NCBI GenBank assembly: GCA_026388915.1
Contig: JAPLIW010000515.1
Location: 1-8,680, forward strand
Source: Deltaproteobacteria bacterium
GTDB taxonomy: Bacteria > Desulfobacterota > SM23-61
DNA length: 8,680 nt
Direction: 5' to 3'
The position numbers and the translations under genes are program-made. Positions 1 to 6,357 of this stretch are shown in pieces. The notes under the pieces are model-generated. The model saw nothing but the letters and a program-made list of their open reading frames with translations, was not told the DNA's origin and made no database searches. Position 1 is the stretch's first letter. The number at the start of each line of letters is the position of its first letter.

Positions 1-47
1 GCTTAAATTGCTGCTTTTTTGGCATCAAATTTTTATCGCTGCGGCCG

Positions 48-81
48 AACCCCTTTGCCAGCAAGGGTTTTCATCGTTTTT
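48..81 (+). terminator. Possible terminator of an upstream gene
   Basis: A short stem (AACCC with a bulged C then TT at 48-56, pairing with AAGGGTT at 63-69) encloses the loop TGCCAGC. It is followed by TTTT, CATCG and a further T run. The shape fits a Rho-independent terminator for a gene ending before the window, but the stem is imperfect and the first T run is short. The first 47 bases show no recognisable gene end. Confidence 0.35.
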
Positions 82-126
82 TGAAAATCTCAACTTTTTG
101 GTTCTGGCTGTGCCAGGTTAGGTGTC

Positions 127-155
127 TTGACTTTCCCTACCCGATTCGATAGAAA
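127..155 (+). promoter_or_regulatory. Candidate sigma-70-type promoter of the CoA transferase operon
   Basis: TTGACT at 127-132 and TAGAAA at 150-155 are separated by 17 nt. The -35 matches the consensus at five of six positions and the -10 at four of six. Transcription would start near 162, leaving about 73 nt of leader before the ATG at 235. An open reading frame continues upstream in frame to 127, but the promoter position and the ribosome binding site at 223-230 argue that this part is untranslated. Confidence 0.45.
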
Positions 156-234
156 AGATAGAAATCCTAAGCTGGTCAGTTGGCTTCCGGTCAATGCCTC
201 CCGCGTTGCCGGAATCGGGAACGGAGAGGGTAAC

Positions 235-1416
235 ATGATTCTAGAGGGAATCCGGGTCTTGGACATTTCCAACCTCCTGGCCGGGCCTTACTGCGCCATG
301 ATTCTGGGGGAGATGGGGGCGGAGGTTATCAAGATCGAACATCCCCAGGGAGGGGACCCGGCGCGAATCATGGGGCCTCCCTTTTGTCAGGGGCAGAGCG
401 CTCTGGCCCTAAGCGTGAACCGGAACAAAAAGAGCCTGACCCTTGACCTGAGCAAGGAAAGGGGGAGAGAAATATTTCTTCACCTCCTGAAGAACGCCCA
501 GGTGGTGGTGGAAAATTTTCGTCCCGACATGGTCGAGGAGATGGGCCTGGGCTTCTCCAGCCTCAACCGGGGCCGACCGGACCTGATCTACTGCTCGATC
601 ACCGGGTTCGGAGAACGGGGCCCTTACCGGGACAAGGCCGGCACGGATACCATCTTCCAGGGGATGGGCGGGGTAATGACGGTTTCGGGTGAACCGGGGG
701 ATCCCCCCCTGCGGCTTGGATTTCCTCTGGCGGATGTGGTCACCGGCGTTTATGCCGCGCTGGGAGTGATGGGAGCACTGTATCACCGGGCATCGACGGG
801 AAAAGGACAGAAGGTGGAAGTGAATCTGCTGGATTCGCTGATCGCCCTGCAGACCCCCCGGGTGATGGAGTATTTTATCACCGGCGAAAACCCTCCTCGC
901 ACCGGCCGTTCGAGCCCTTTCGGGGCTCCCATCCAATTCTTCGAGACGAAAGAGGGGTATATCAATCTCTCCGTGTTCTTAGATAAATTCTGGCACAAGC
1001 TCTGCAAAGCCCTGAATCGGGAAGACCTGGCCGAAGACCCGAGGTTTGCCACCAACCCCGACCGGATGAAGAACCGGAAGGAGCTGCAAAAGATCCTGGG
1101 TGATATTTTTCTCCAGAAGACGGCGAAGGAATGGCAGATCATCCTGGAAGAGCACGATGTGCCCAACGGGCCTGTCCACACCTACCAAGAAATGTTCCGG
1201 GACCCCCAGGTTCAACAGAATCAGATCGCCGTGGAATTGGATCATGAAATCCTCGGGCCCATGCGATACGTGGGGCTCCCTTTTCACCTCCTCTCCGCTC
1301 CCCCGCGAAAGCGGACCGCCCCGCCCATGGCCGGGGAGCATACGGTGGAGATCCTGAAGGAGGAGGGGTTCAGCCCGGCGGAGATTGAAGAATTGAAGAA
1401 GCAAAGAATTGTCTGA
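235..1416 (+). CDS. CaiB/BaiF family (family III) CoA transferase
   Basis: The 393-residue product is a family III CoA transferase, which moves CoA from an acyl-CoA donor to a free carboxylate without ATP, in the cytoplasm. The start is typical of the family: LxGIRVLDxSNLLAGPYC near residues 3-20, then GAEVIKIE at 28-35 and GGDPAR at 39-44. Asp138, in a GTDT(I/L)xQ context, sits where the family's catalytic aspartate forms an acyl anhydride with the substrate. The length is normal (about 380-410). ATG 235 was chosen because GGAGAGGG lies 4 nt upstream and the protein then begins at the conserved family start. The aminotransferase follows after 10 nt, so the two are probably co-transcribed. 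The substrate cannot be read from sequence: carnitine, oxalate/formate, succinyl, benzylsuccinate and bile-acid enzymes all share this fold. Pairing with an aminotransferase hints at amino-acid or 2-oxo/2-hydroxy-acid catabolism, which is inference. Confidence 0.93.
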   Translation: MILEGIRVLDISNLLAGPYCAMILGEMGAEVIKIEHPQGGDPARIMGPPFCQGQSALALSVNRNKKSLTLDLSKERGREIFLHLLKNAQVVVENFRPDMVEEMGLGFSSLNRGRPDLIYCSITGFGERGPYRDKAGTDTIFQGMGGVMTVSGEPGDPPLRLGFPLADVVTGVYAALGVMGALYHRASTGKGQKVEVNLLDSLIALQTPRVMEYFITGENPPRTGRSSPFGAPIQFFETKEGYINLSVFLDKFWHKLCKALNREDLAEDPRFATNPDRMKNRKELQKILGDIFLQKTAKEWQIILEEHDVPNGPVHTYQEMFRDPQVQQNQIAVELDHEILGPMRYVGLPFHLLSAPPRKRTAPPMAGEHTVEILKEEGFSPAEIEELKKQRIV

Positions 1417-1426
1417 GAGGAAAGAT

Positions 1427-2590
1427 ATGGTTACCAAGAAATCATCCGAGATCCCTCCCTTCATCGTCATGGAAGTCATGGAGAAGGCCGCCTCCATGGA
1501 GCGGCAGGGGGAAAACATCATTCACCTGGAGGTGGGGGAGCCGGATTTTGATACCCCGGAATGCGTCAAAGAGGCCGCCATCCGGGCCATCCGGGAGGGG
1601 AAAACCCATTACACCCACAGCCTGGGGGTGGTTGAGCTGCGGGAGGCCATTGCCGAAGACTACTACAAGAGATACCGGGTGGAAGTGAGTCCGGATCAGA
1701 TTCTGGTGACCTCCGGGACTTCGCCGGCCATGCTCCTCCTCTTCATGAGCCTGCTGGAGGCGGGGGAGGAAGTCATCCTGCCGAACCCCTATTATGCCTG
1801 CTACCCGAATTTTGTCCGCATGGTCGAAGGAACGCCGGTTTTTGCCGACGTATTCGAAGAAGACGGGTTCCAGTACCGTCCGGAAGACATCCGGCCGCTC
1901 ATCGGCCCGAAGACGAAAGCCATCTTCGTAAACTCTCCGGCCAACCCCACCGGGAACCTGACCCCCCCCGAGCGGATGAAGGCCATCGCCGATTTCGGCA
2001 AGACAGTGGTTTCCGACGAGATTTACCACGGGCTGGTCTATGAGGGGAAAGAGCACAGCATCCTGGAATTCACCCGCAACGCCCTGGTGATCAACGGCTT
2101 CTCCAAGCAATACGCCATGACCGGATGGCGGCTGGGATACCTGATCGTTCCCCCGGAATTCATCCGCCCCCTGCAGAAGCTCCACCAGAATTTCTTCATC
2201 TCCGCCAACGCCTTCGTCCAGTGGGCGGGAATCGCCGCCCTGAGGGAGGCGGACGCCGACGTGGCCCGGATGAGGAACCTGTACAACGACCGGCGGAAAT
2301 TTATCATCCAGAGGCTGAGAGAACTGGGGTTCGGAATCACGGTGGAGCCCACGGGCGCGTTCTATGTCCTGGCCAACGCGAAACGGTATGCCCAGAAATC
2401 CTTTGATTTTGCCTTCGACATTCTGCAGAAGGCCAAGGTGGGGTGCACCCCGGGGATCGATTTCGGAAGCAACGCGGAAGGCTATCTGCGTTTCTCCTAC
2501 GCCAATTCCATCGAAAATATCCACGAGGCCATGAACCGGCTGGAAGGTTATTTGAAGGAGCACTTCTGGGCCCGGGAGAAAAAGCCATGA
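1427..2590 (+). CDS. PLP-dependent class I/II aminotransferase
   Basis: The 387-residue product is a fold-type I aminotransferase of the aspartate aminotransferase superfamily, cytoplasmic, transferring an amino group between an amino acid and a 2-oxo acid through pyridoxal phosphate. Visible landmarks are VGEPDFDTP (36-44), the substrate loop YTHSLG (62-67), NPTG (173-176), Asp197 and Tyr200 (cofactor contacts), the Schiff-base lysine Lys227 in NGFSKQYAMTGWRLGY, Arg235 (phosphate), and Arg355 in GYLRFSYA (substrate carboxylate). All catalytic positions are present. ATG 1427 is preceded by GAGAGGAAAG at 1415-1424, which overlaps the stop codon of the CoA transferase. A TTG at 1409 in frame is a less likely start. 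The stop overlaps the start of engB as ATGA, so the two are translationally coupled. Substrate preference (aspartate, alanine, aromatic or branched-chain) is undecided. Confidence 0.93.
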   Translation: MVTKKSSEIPPFIVMEVMEKAASMERQGENIIHLEVGEPDFDTPECVKEAAIRAIREGKTHYTHSLGVVELREAIAEDYYKRYRVEVSPDQILVTSGTSPAMLLLFMSLLEAGEEVILPNPYYACYPNFVRMVEGTPVFADVFEEDGFQYRPEDIRPLIGPKTKAIFVNSPANPTGNLTPPERMKAIADFGKTVVSDEIYHGLVYEGKEHSILEFTRNALVINGFSKQYAMTGWRLGYLIVPPEFIRPLQKLHQNFFISANAFVQWAGIAALREADADVARMRNLYNDRRKFIIQRLRELGFGITVEPTGAFYVLANAKRYAQKSFDFAFDILQKAKVGCTPGIDFGSNAEGYLRFSYANSIENIHEAMNRLEGYLKEHFWAREKKP

Positions 2591-3192
2591 AGGTTCTCTC
2601 CGCCGAATTCGTCAAGAGTGCCACCAAACCCTCCGAGTATCCTCCGGGAAACCTGCCCGAGGTGGCCATCGCCGGGAAATCCAACGTGGGAAAATCTTCC
2701 CTGATCAATACCCTGGTGAACCGGAAGAATCTGGCCAAGACCAGCTCCGAGCCGGGAAGGACGCAGACCCTCAATTTCTTCCGGGTGAATGAAAAACTCT
2801 CCCTGGTGGACCTTCCGGGGTACGGGTTTGCCAAGGCGCCCCTGGAAGCCCGGAGGGCCTGGAAACCCATGGTAGAGACCTACCTCCAGACCCGGGAGGC
2901 GATCCGCCTGGTCATCCTGATCCTGGACTCCCGGAGGGGAATGTCTCCCGAGGATTCGACCCTGCTGGACTGGCTGGAGTACCATGAGATCCCCGCCCTG
3001 ATCGTCCTGACCAAGGCGGACAAGCTCTCCCAGTTTGAACGGGCCAGGCAGAAGAAAGGATTGGCGGCCGTCCCTCTGCTGGAGGGAAGACCCCTGCTTT
3101 TCTTTTCAGCGCTCACGGGGGAGGGGAAAGACGAAGTGTGGAGTTTGATTCAAAAATCGGCAAGCGGAGATGCGGGTAGGGGCGATTCGTGA
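2587..3192 (+). CDS. engB: Ribosome biogenesis GTP-binding protein EngB (YihA/YsxC)
   Basis: The 201-residue product is a TrmE-Era-type GTPase needed for late assembly of the large ribosomal subunit, and its length is normal. The G motifs are in order: G1 GKSNVGKS (30-37), G2 around GRTQT (57-61), G3 DLPGYGFAK (75-83, with the YGFAK extension typical of EngB), G4 TKAD (142-145) and G5 SAL (174-176). GGGAGA at 2574-2579 is a good ribosome binding site, and the ATG overlaps the aminotransferase stop by four bases. An in-frame opening back to 2443 lies inside the aminotransferase gene and is not the start. The last five residues (GRGDS) and the stop codon come from the left half of the palindrome at 3176-3203, so the natural C-terminus was set or altered by that repeat. 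A usually essential housekeeping gene here depends on a catabolic-looking operon. Confidence 0.96.
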   Translation: MKVLSAEFVKSATKPSEYPPGNLPEVAIAGKSNVGKSSLINTLVNRKNLAKTSSEPGRTQTLNFFRVNEKLSLVDLPGYGFAKAPLEARRAWKPMVETYLQTREAIRLVILILDSRRGMSPEDSTLLDWLEYHEIPALIVLTKADKLSQFERARQKKGLAAVPLLEGRPLLFFSALTGEGKDEVWSLIQKSASGDAGRGDS

Positions 3193-3203
3193 ATCGCCCC
3201 TAC
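3176..3203. repeat. 28-nt perfect palindrome holding both convergent stop codons (copy 1)
   Basis: The arms GTAGGGGCGATTC (3176-3188) and GAATCGCCCCTAC (3191-3203) are perfect 13-bp inverted copies around a GT centre. The TGA of engB (3190-3192) and the TAG of the phosphodiesterase gene on the other strand (3200-3202) both lie inside. The element is probably a dispersed REP-like or miniature-element hairpin, since a second copy occurs at 6309-6336. It may act as a two-way transcription end, but no long T run follows on either strand, so intrinsic termination is uncertain. Confidence 0.9.
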
Positions 3204-4057
3204 GGGGACTTTGCTTTTAGGATTCTGATGAGCCGGTCCGGGTAATTGGTGATGATTCCATCCACCCCCCACTTCACGAACTGCTCCAGTTCCTCCTCCG
3301 TATTCACCGTGTAAACGTTGAGTTTCATTCCCTCTTTGCGGATTTTGTCGACCTTTTCCCGGGTAAGATGAATATTCCGGAGGTTGAGCACCTGGTATTG
3401 CCTTTCTCCGGTGATCTCCGCAAGGGAACCCCAGGGCCGGTGGTACAAAAAGGCCACCCAGGCCCGCGGCTCCGTCTTCTCGATATACTCCAAGGAGACG
3501 GGATTGAAGGAGGAAAAGATCACCCGGTCCATCATTCCTGCCTTTTTCACTTCCTTTAGGGCCTTGTCCGCCAGTTCGGTGATCGGATACTGGCCGTAGG
3601 TGGGATCTTTAATTTCGATGTTGACCAGGACCCGCCCCTTGGCCAGGTCCAGAACCTCTTGCAGGGTGGGAATCCTCTCCCCGGAAAATTCGGCTCGGAA
3701 CTTGGAGCCGGCGTCGAGCTTTTTCAGCTCCTGCAGCGTGTGGTCCGACACTTTGCCCTGGCCGTTGGTCGCTCTTCCCAGGATTTCATCGTGGATCACC
3801 ACGATCTTCCCGTCTTTAGACAGCTGGATGTCCAGCTCGATCATGTCACTGCCGACGTCGATGGCCTTCCGGAAGGCGGCCAGGGTATTCTCCGGGGCCG
3901 CCCCGGAAAATCCCCGGTGCGCAATGACCATAATGGGAAACTTGCCTTTCCAGTAAGGAACTTTCGTTTCTTCAACCCGTTTCAACGCGCAACCCATCTG
4001 CCCTCCGAAGGCCGGAAGAATGAGAAAAAGGAGAATCAGTGCTGGGGGGACCTTCAT
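3200..4057 (-). CDS. Exported glycerophosphodiester phosphodiesterase (GDPD family)
   Basis: The 285-residue product hydrolyses glycerophosphodiesters to glycerol-3-phosphate and an alcohol. Family landmarks are HRG (47-49), PENT (55-58), ELDIQLSKDG (74-83), HDE (89-91) and NIEIKD (146-151). His47 and His89 are the expected catalytic pair, with Glu74, Asp76 and Glu148 as metal ligands. The C-terminal GVDGIITNYPDRL is also typical. The first 23 residues form a signal sequence (K2, hydrophobic ALILLFLILPAF) ending at GQMGC. Cys23 could be lipidated, but Q-M-G-C is a poor lipobox. The enzyme therefore acts outside the inner membrane, unlike cytoplasmic E. coli UgpQ. No clear ribosome binding site is seen before the ATG. 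It lies downstream of ugpBAE on the same strand, across a 473-nt repeat-filled gap, and its role is presumably to feed that transporter. The name ugpQ would fit by position but not by location in the cell, so I leave the symbol empty. Confidence 0.93.
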   Translation of the reverse strand: MKVPPALILLFLILPAFGGQMGCALKRVEETKVPYWKGKFPIMVIAHRGFSGAAPENTLAAFRKAIDVGSDMIELDIQLSKDGKIVVIHDEILGRATNGQGKVSDHTLQELKKLDAGSKFRAEFSGERIPTLQEVLDLAKGRVLVNIEIKDPTYGQYPITELADKALKEVKKAGMMDRVIFSSFNPVSLEYIEKTEPRAWVAFLYHRPWGSLAEITGERQYQVLNLRNIHLTREKVDKIRKEGMKLNVYTVNTEEELEQFVKWGVDGIITNYPDRLIRILKAKSP

Positions 4058-4180
4058 ATCCGATTCTGATCCGTAGCCTTTCTGCCTTCTTGACCTCTGC
4101 GGAATCTGCGGATAAGGCGCTTTTATTGCATAGGAATTTGTAAAAATCTCCGTATCCGCCGTGGAGGAAGAAAAGAATTT

Positions 4181-4287
4181 AACCGCTGAGCACGCAGAGA
4201 CCGCAGAGATTATTTCCTAAAGGCCAAAAACATAAATCATTTTATGAATATTGCATCCTCTCTGCGTCCTCCCGGATCTCTGCGGTT
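4181..4287. repeat. Imperfect inverted repeat (first stem-loop element of the CGCAGAG block)
   Basis: The plus-oriented cluster at 4181-4208 and the minus-oriented cluster at 4260-4287 form an interrupted long stem, bounded by AACCGC (4181-4186) and GCGGTT (4282-4287). Near its centre is a small perfect hairpin, CATAAA (4231-4236) and TTTATG (4241-4246) around TCAT. The arrangement is roughly symmetric about position 4236, so the whole may fold as one structure in RNA or single-stranded DNA. Confidence 0.6.
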
Positions 4288-4360
4288 TATGGTTATTTTC
4301 TCATTTCGGGGAAAGAAAATCTTTCTTCCTCTGTATGCTCCGATGATGGAGACAAGAAGA

Positions 4361-4526
4361 TGACCGAAGAGGAAGCAGAGAGCGCAGAGATCATTTCCTG
4401 AAAGTCCCTTGGCAGTTTTGTCCATCCGGGAAGCATCGGAAATGGGGCCGCTTTTTGCCATGCATCCTGGGCCTGAAGCCTTTGGCCATTTTTACCTCTG
4501 CGTGCTCTGCGACCTCTGCGGTTAAA
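4361..4526. repeat. Second inverted element of the CGCAGAG block
   Basis: The plus-oriented units at 4365, 4374 and 4383 face the minus-oriented units at 4496, 4505 and 4514. The right arm ends GCGGTTAA, matching the complement of the first element's left end. After the left arm, ATCATTTCCTGAAAG (4390 onward) resembles ATTATTTCCTAAAGG, which follows the first element's left arm (4209 onward). The two elements therefore share flanking sequence as well as heptamers and are probably copies of one mobile or duplicated unit. Confidence 0.5.
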
Positions 4527-4530
4527 CTTT

Positions 4531-5382
4531 TTATTTTTCGGTTTCCAGGAGCCCGTGCATGAACCAGCGCTGCATGAAGAGGACCACCAGGACGGGGGGA
4601 ATCAGGGCCATCATGGCCACGGCCATGACCAGGTTCCATTCCGGGGGCTGGGTCCCCGTGGGGATGGTGGAGGCGATCCCCACGACCACGACCTTCATTT
4701 TTTCTGAGTTGGTGGCCATGAGCGGCCAGAGGTACTGGTTCCAGCCGTAGATGAACATGACCACGAAGAGGGCGGCGATGCTGGGGCCGGAGTTGGGCAG
4801 CAGAACGGACCAGAGAAAACGCAGCGGTCCCGATCCGTCGATCTTGGCCGCGTCCACAAGTTCATCCGGAATGGTCAGATAGAACTGGCGGAAGAGGAAG
4901 GTGGCCGTGGCCGAAGCAATGAGGGGTATGATCAGGCCCATGTAGGTGTCCACCCATCCCAGTTCGCTGATCACCTGGTAGGTGGAGATGATGCGCACGG
5001 GAACCGGGAGCATGAGGGTCAGGAAGATCATCCAGAAGACGATCTGTTTTCCCCGGAAATTGAAATAGACGATGGCGAAAGCGGAGAGGATGGAGATGGC
5101 GATTTTCCCCAGGCTGGTCGCCAGGGCCAACACGGCGCTGTTGAAAAGAAGCTGGCCCATGTTTATCCGGTTCCAGATCTTGATGTAATTATCCAGGAGA
5201 TGGGAGGAGGGCAAGAGCTTCTGGGGCGTCACCATGACCTCTTCCATGGTCTGGGTGCTGAGAACAAAGGCGTAGTACAGGGGGAAGCAGATGAGCAGGA
5301 CGGCGATGATCAGAAAAAGGTGGATGCCCACCTTCGTCCAATCGAACTTTTCTTTGGGGACCGCCGAATTCGATGCCTTCAT
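4531..5382 (-). CDS. ugpE: Glycerol-3-phosphate ABC transporter permease UgpE
   Basis: The 283-residue product is one of two inner-membrane channel subunits of a glycerol-3-phosphate importer. It resembles E. coli UgpE closely from memory, for example in SAFAIV(Y/W)F near 100-107, WMIF(L/I)TLMLPV(P/E)VRI (117-131), SATATFLFRQF (157-167) and FIYGWNQYLWPL. About six membrane segments are apparent, the first at residues 20-41. The cytoplasmic EAA loop that docks the ATPase is DAAKIDG...LLP (177-196). ATG 5382 shares one base with the ugpA stop (TGATG), giving translational coupling. A TTG one codon earlier at 5385 is an alternative start. The stop at 4531 lies 11 nt from the CGCAGAG repeat block. 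The ATPase gene ugpC, expected next, is absent. Confidence 0.93.
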   Translation of the reverse strand: MKASNSAVPKEKFDWTKVGIHLFLIIAVLLICFPLYYAFVLSTQTMEEVMVTPQKLLPSSHLLDNYIKIWNRINMGQLLFNSAVLALATSLGKIAISILSAFAIVYFNFRGKQIVFWMIFLTLMLPVPVRIISTYQVISELGWVDTYMGLIIPLIASATATFLFRQFYLTIPDELVDAAKIDGSGPLRFLWSVLLPNSGPSIAALFVVMFIYGWNQYLWPLMATNSEKMKVVVVGIASTIPTGTQPPEWNLVMAVAMMALIPPVLVVLFMQRWFMHGLLETEK

Positions 5383-6263
5383 CAATAGAAAACCTTTTTC
5401 TCGGCGTAGCGAAACTGCATAACGGTCAGAAAAATCACCAGGGCCATGAGGATAACGGATTGGGCCGCCGAAAGGCCCATCCGGAGATGGACGAACCCGT
5501 CCACGTAGACTTTGTAGACCATGATGGTCGTGGCGTCCCCCGGGCCTCCCTGGGTGACCGCGTGGATGATTCCAAAAGTCTCGAAGAAGGAAAAGACCAT
5601 GTTCATGATGACCAGGAAGAAGGTCACCGGGGATAACAGGGGAAAGGTGATCGAACGGAATAGCCGCAAACCACCGGCCCCGTCCATCCGCGCCGCCTCC
5701 ACCACCGCGTTGGGAATGGTCTGCAGGGCGGCCAGAAAAAAGGCGACATTATAGCCCAGATGGGCATAGCTGGCAGCGAAGATGACCAGAAGGAGAGCGA
5801 TCCAACCTTTGAGCAGCCAGTTGAATTCATAGGCGGTGATCTGGGCCAGGCCGTAACTTAAAATTCCGTAGGTGGGGTGAAAGATAAACAGCCAGATGAT
5901 TCCCGAAATGGGCGGAGCCATCCCGAAGGTCCAGAGAATGGCGGAGCGGTAAAAAGCGAGGCCGCGAATCTTTTGGTTGACCAGGACCGCCAGCAGCATG
6001 GCTACTGAAATGCAGGAAAAGGTAACCCCCAGGGAGAAGATAAAGGAATGGTAAACGCTCCGGTAATATTCGGGGGAGGTGAGGAGATCGATAAAATTGC
6101 CCAGCCCCACGAAAATCATCCGGTCGCCGAAAGGGGAAACGTTGAAAATCGCCAGGCGAAGGGAATCAAAGGCCGGCCAGAAGAAAAAGAGAATGACGAC
6201 GAATAGCTGGGGGGCGACCAGAAGATAGGGGAGGATTGGGTTTTTGAAGATGCTTTTTTTCAT
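5382..6263 (-). CDS. ugpA: Glycerol-3-phosphate ABC transporter permease UgpA
   Basis: The 293-residue product is the partner permease to UgpE. It resembles E. coli UgpA: LPYLLVAPQLF (11-21), VGLGNF (52-57), the EAA loop EAARMDGAGGLRLF...FP (189-208), FSFFETFGIIHAVTQGGP, and the C-terminal SAAQSVILM...LTVMQFRYAEKKV. About six membrane segments are visible, the first at 13-30. The start at 6263 gives an N-terminus and length matching the family, although the only purine-rich stretch before it (GCGGA) is badly placed for ribosome binding. Efficient translation may depend on ribosomes arriving from ugpB or on leader structure. A 94-nt gap with a strong palindrome separates it from ugpB upstream, while ugpE follows with a one-base overlap. 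Confidence 0.93.
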   Translation of the reverse strand: MKKSIFKNPILPYLLVAPQLFVVILFFFWPAFDSLRLAIFNVSPFGDRMIFVGLGNFIDLLTSPEYYRSVYHSFIFSLGVTFSCISVAMLLAVLVNQKIRGLAFYRSAILWTFGMAPPISGIIWLFIFHPTYGILSYGLAQITAYEFNWLLKGWIALLLVIFAASYAHLGYNVAFFLAALQTIPNAVVEAARMDGAGGLRLFRSITFPLLSPVTFFLVIMNMVFSFFETFGIIHAVTQGGPGDATTIMVYKVYVDGFVHLRMGLSAAQSVILMALVIFLTVMQFRYAEKKVFY

Positions 6264-6308
6264 TCCGCGATTAGGCTTTCAGCGCGGGAAGGAGAGGATT
6301 GCGGGTCC

Positions 6309-6336
6309 GTAGGGGCGGTTCGCGAACCGCCCCTAC
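6309..6336. repeat. 28-nt perfect palindrome in the ugpB-ugpA gap (copy 2)
   Basis: The arms GTAGGGGCGGTTC (6309-6321) and GAACCGCCCCTAC (6324-6336) are perfect 13-bp inverted copies around GC. The element differs from the copy at 3176-3203 at only three positions: two form a compensatory change of an A-T pair to a G-C pair within the stem, and one is in the centre. It lies 21 nt past the ugpB stop and before ugpA, so in the transcript it would form a stable hairpin directly behind the binding-protein message. Confidence 0.92.
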
Positions 6337-6357
6337 AGATTTTCCATTACCACAGGG

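Larger units (their letters stand above)
4058..4530. repeat. 473-nt intergenic block of alternating 9-nt-period CGCAGAG repeats
   Basis: Five clusters of the heptamer CGCAGAG or its complement CTCTGCG occur with 9-nt spacing and alternate in strand: minus (4095, 4104), plus (4184, 4193, 4202), minus (4260, degenerate 4269, 4278), plus (4365, 4374, 4383) and minus (4496, 4505, 4514). Some units carry one or two changes. Outer ends carry AACCGC (4181-4186) or GCGGTT (4282-4287 and 4518-4523). No credible gene lies here: short frames translate the repeat as runs like LTAEVAEHAE, a known source of spurious ORFs. No ATPase (UgpC) motif or remnant is seen. The block separates ugpE from the phosphodiesterase gene. 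Confidence 0.85.

Noticed and set aside
127..234. In-frame upstream extension of the CoA transferase (36 extra residues)
   Set aside because: The family N-terminus begins at ATG 235, which has its own ribosome binding site. The extension overlaps the likely -10 promoter element and lacks family similarity.
409..936. Long minus-strand open frames under the CoA transferase, and a similar one at 1442-2563 under the aminotransferase
   Set aside because: They are shadows of GC-rich coding DNA: low-complexity Pro/Gly/Arg/His composition, no ribosome binding site and no recognisable motif, opposite genes with full catalytic motifs.
4058..4530. CRISPR array
   Set aside because: The repeated unit is a heptamer at 9-nt spacing in both orientations. 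There are no 25-40-nt repeats with unique spacers and no cas genes.
4237..4639. Two open frames on the minus strand (4237-4461 and 4391-4639)
   Set aside because: They translate the CGCAGAG repeats (LTAEVAEHAE) or run out of frame through the end of ugpE. They contain no domain and no UgpC motif.
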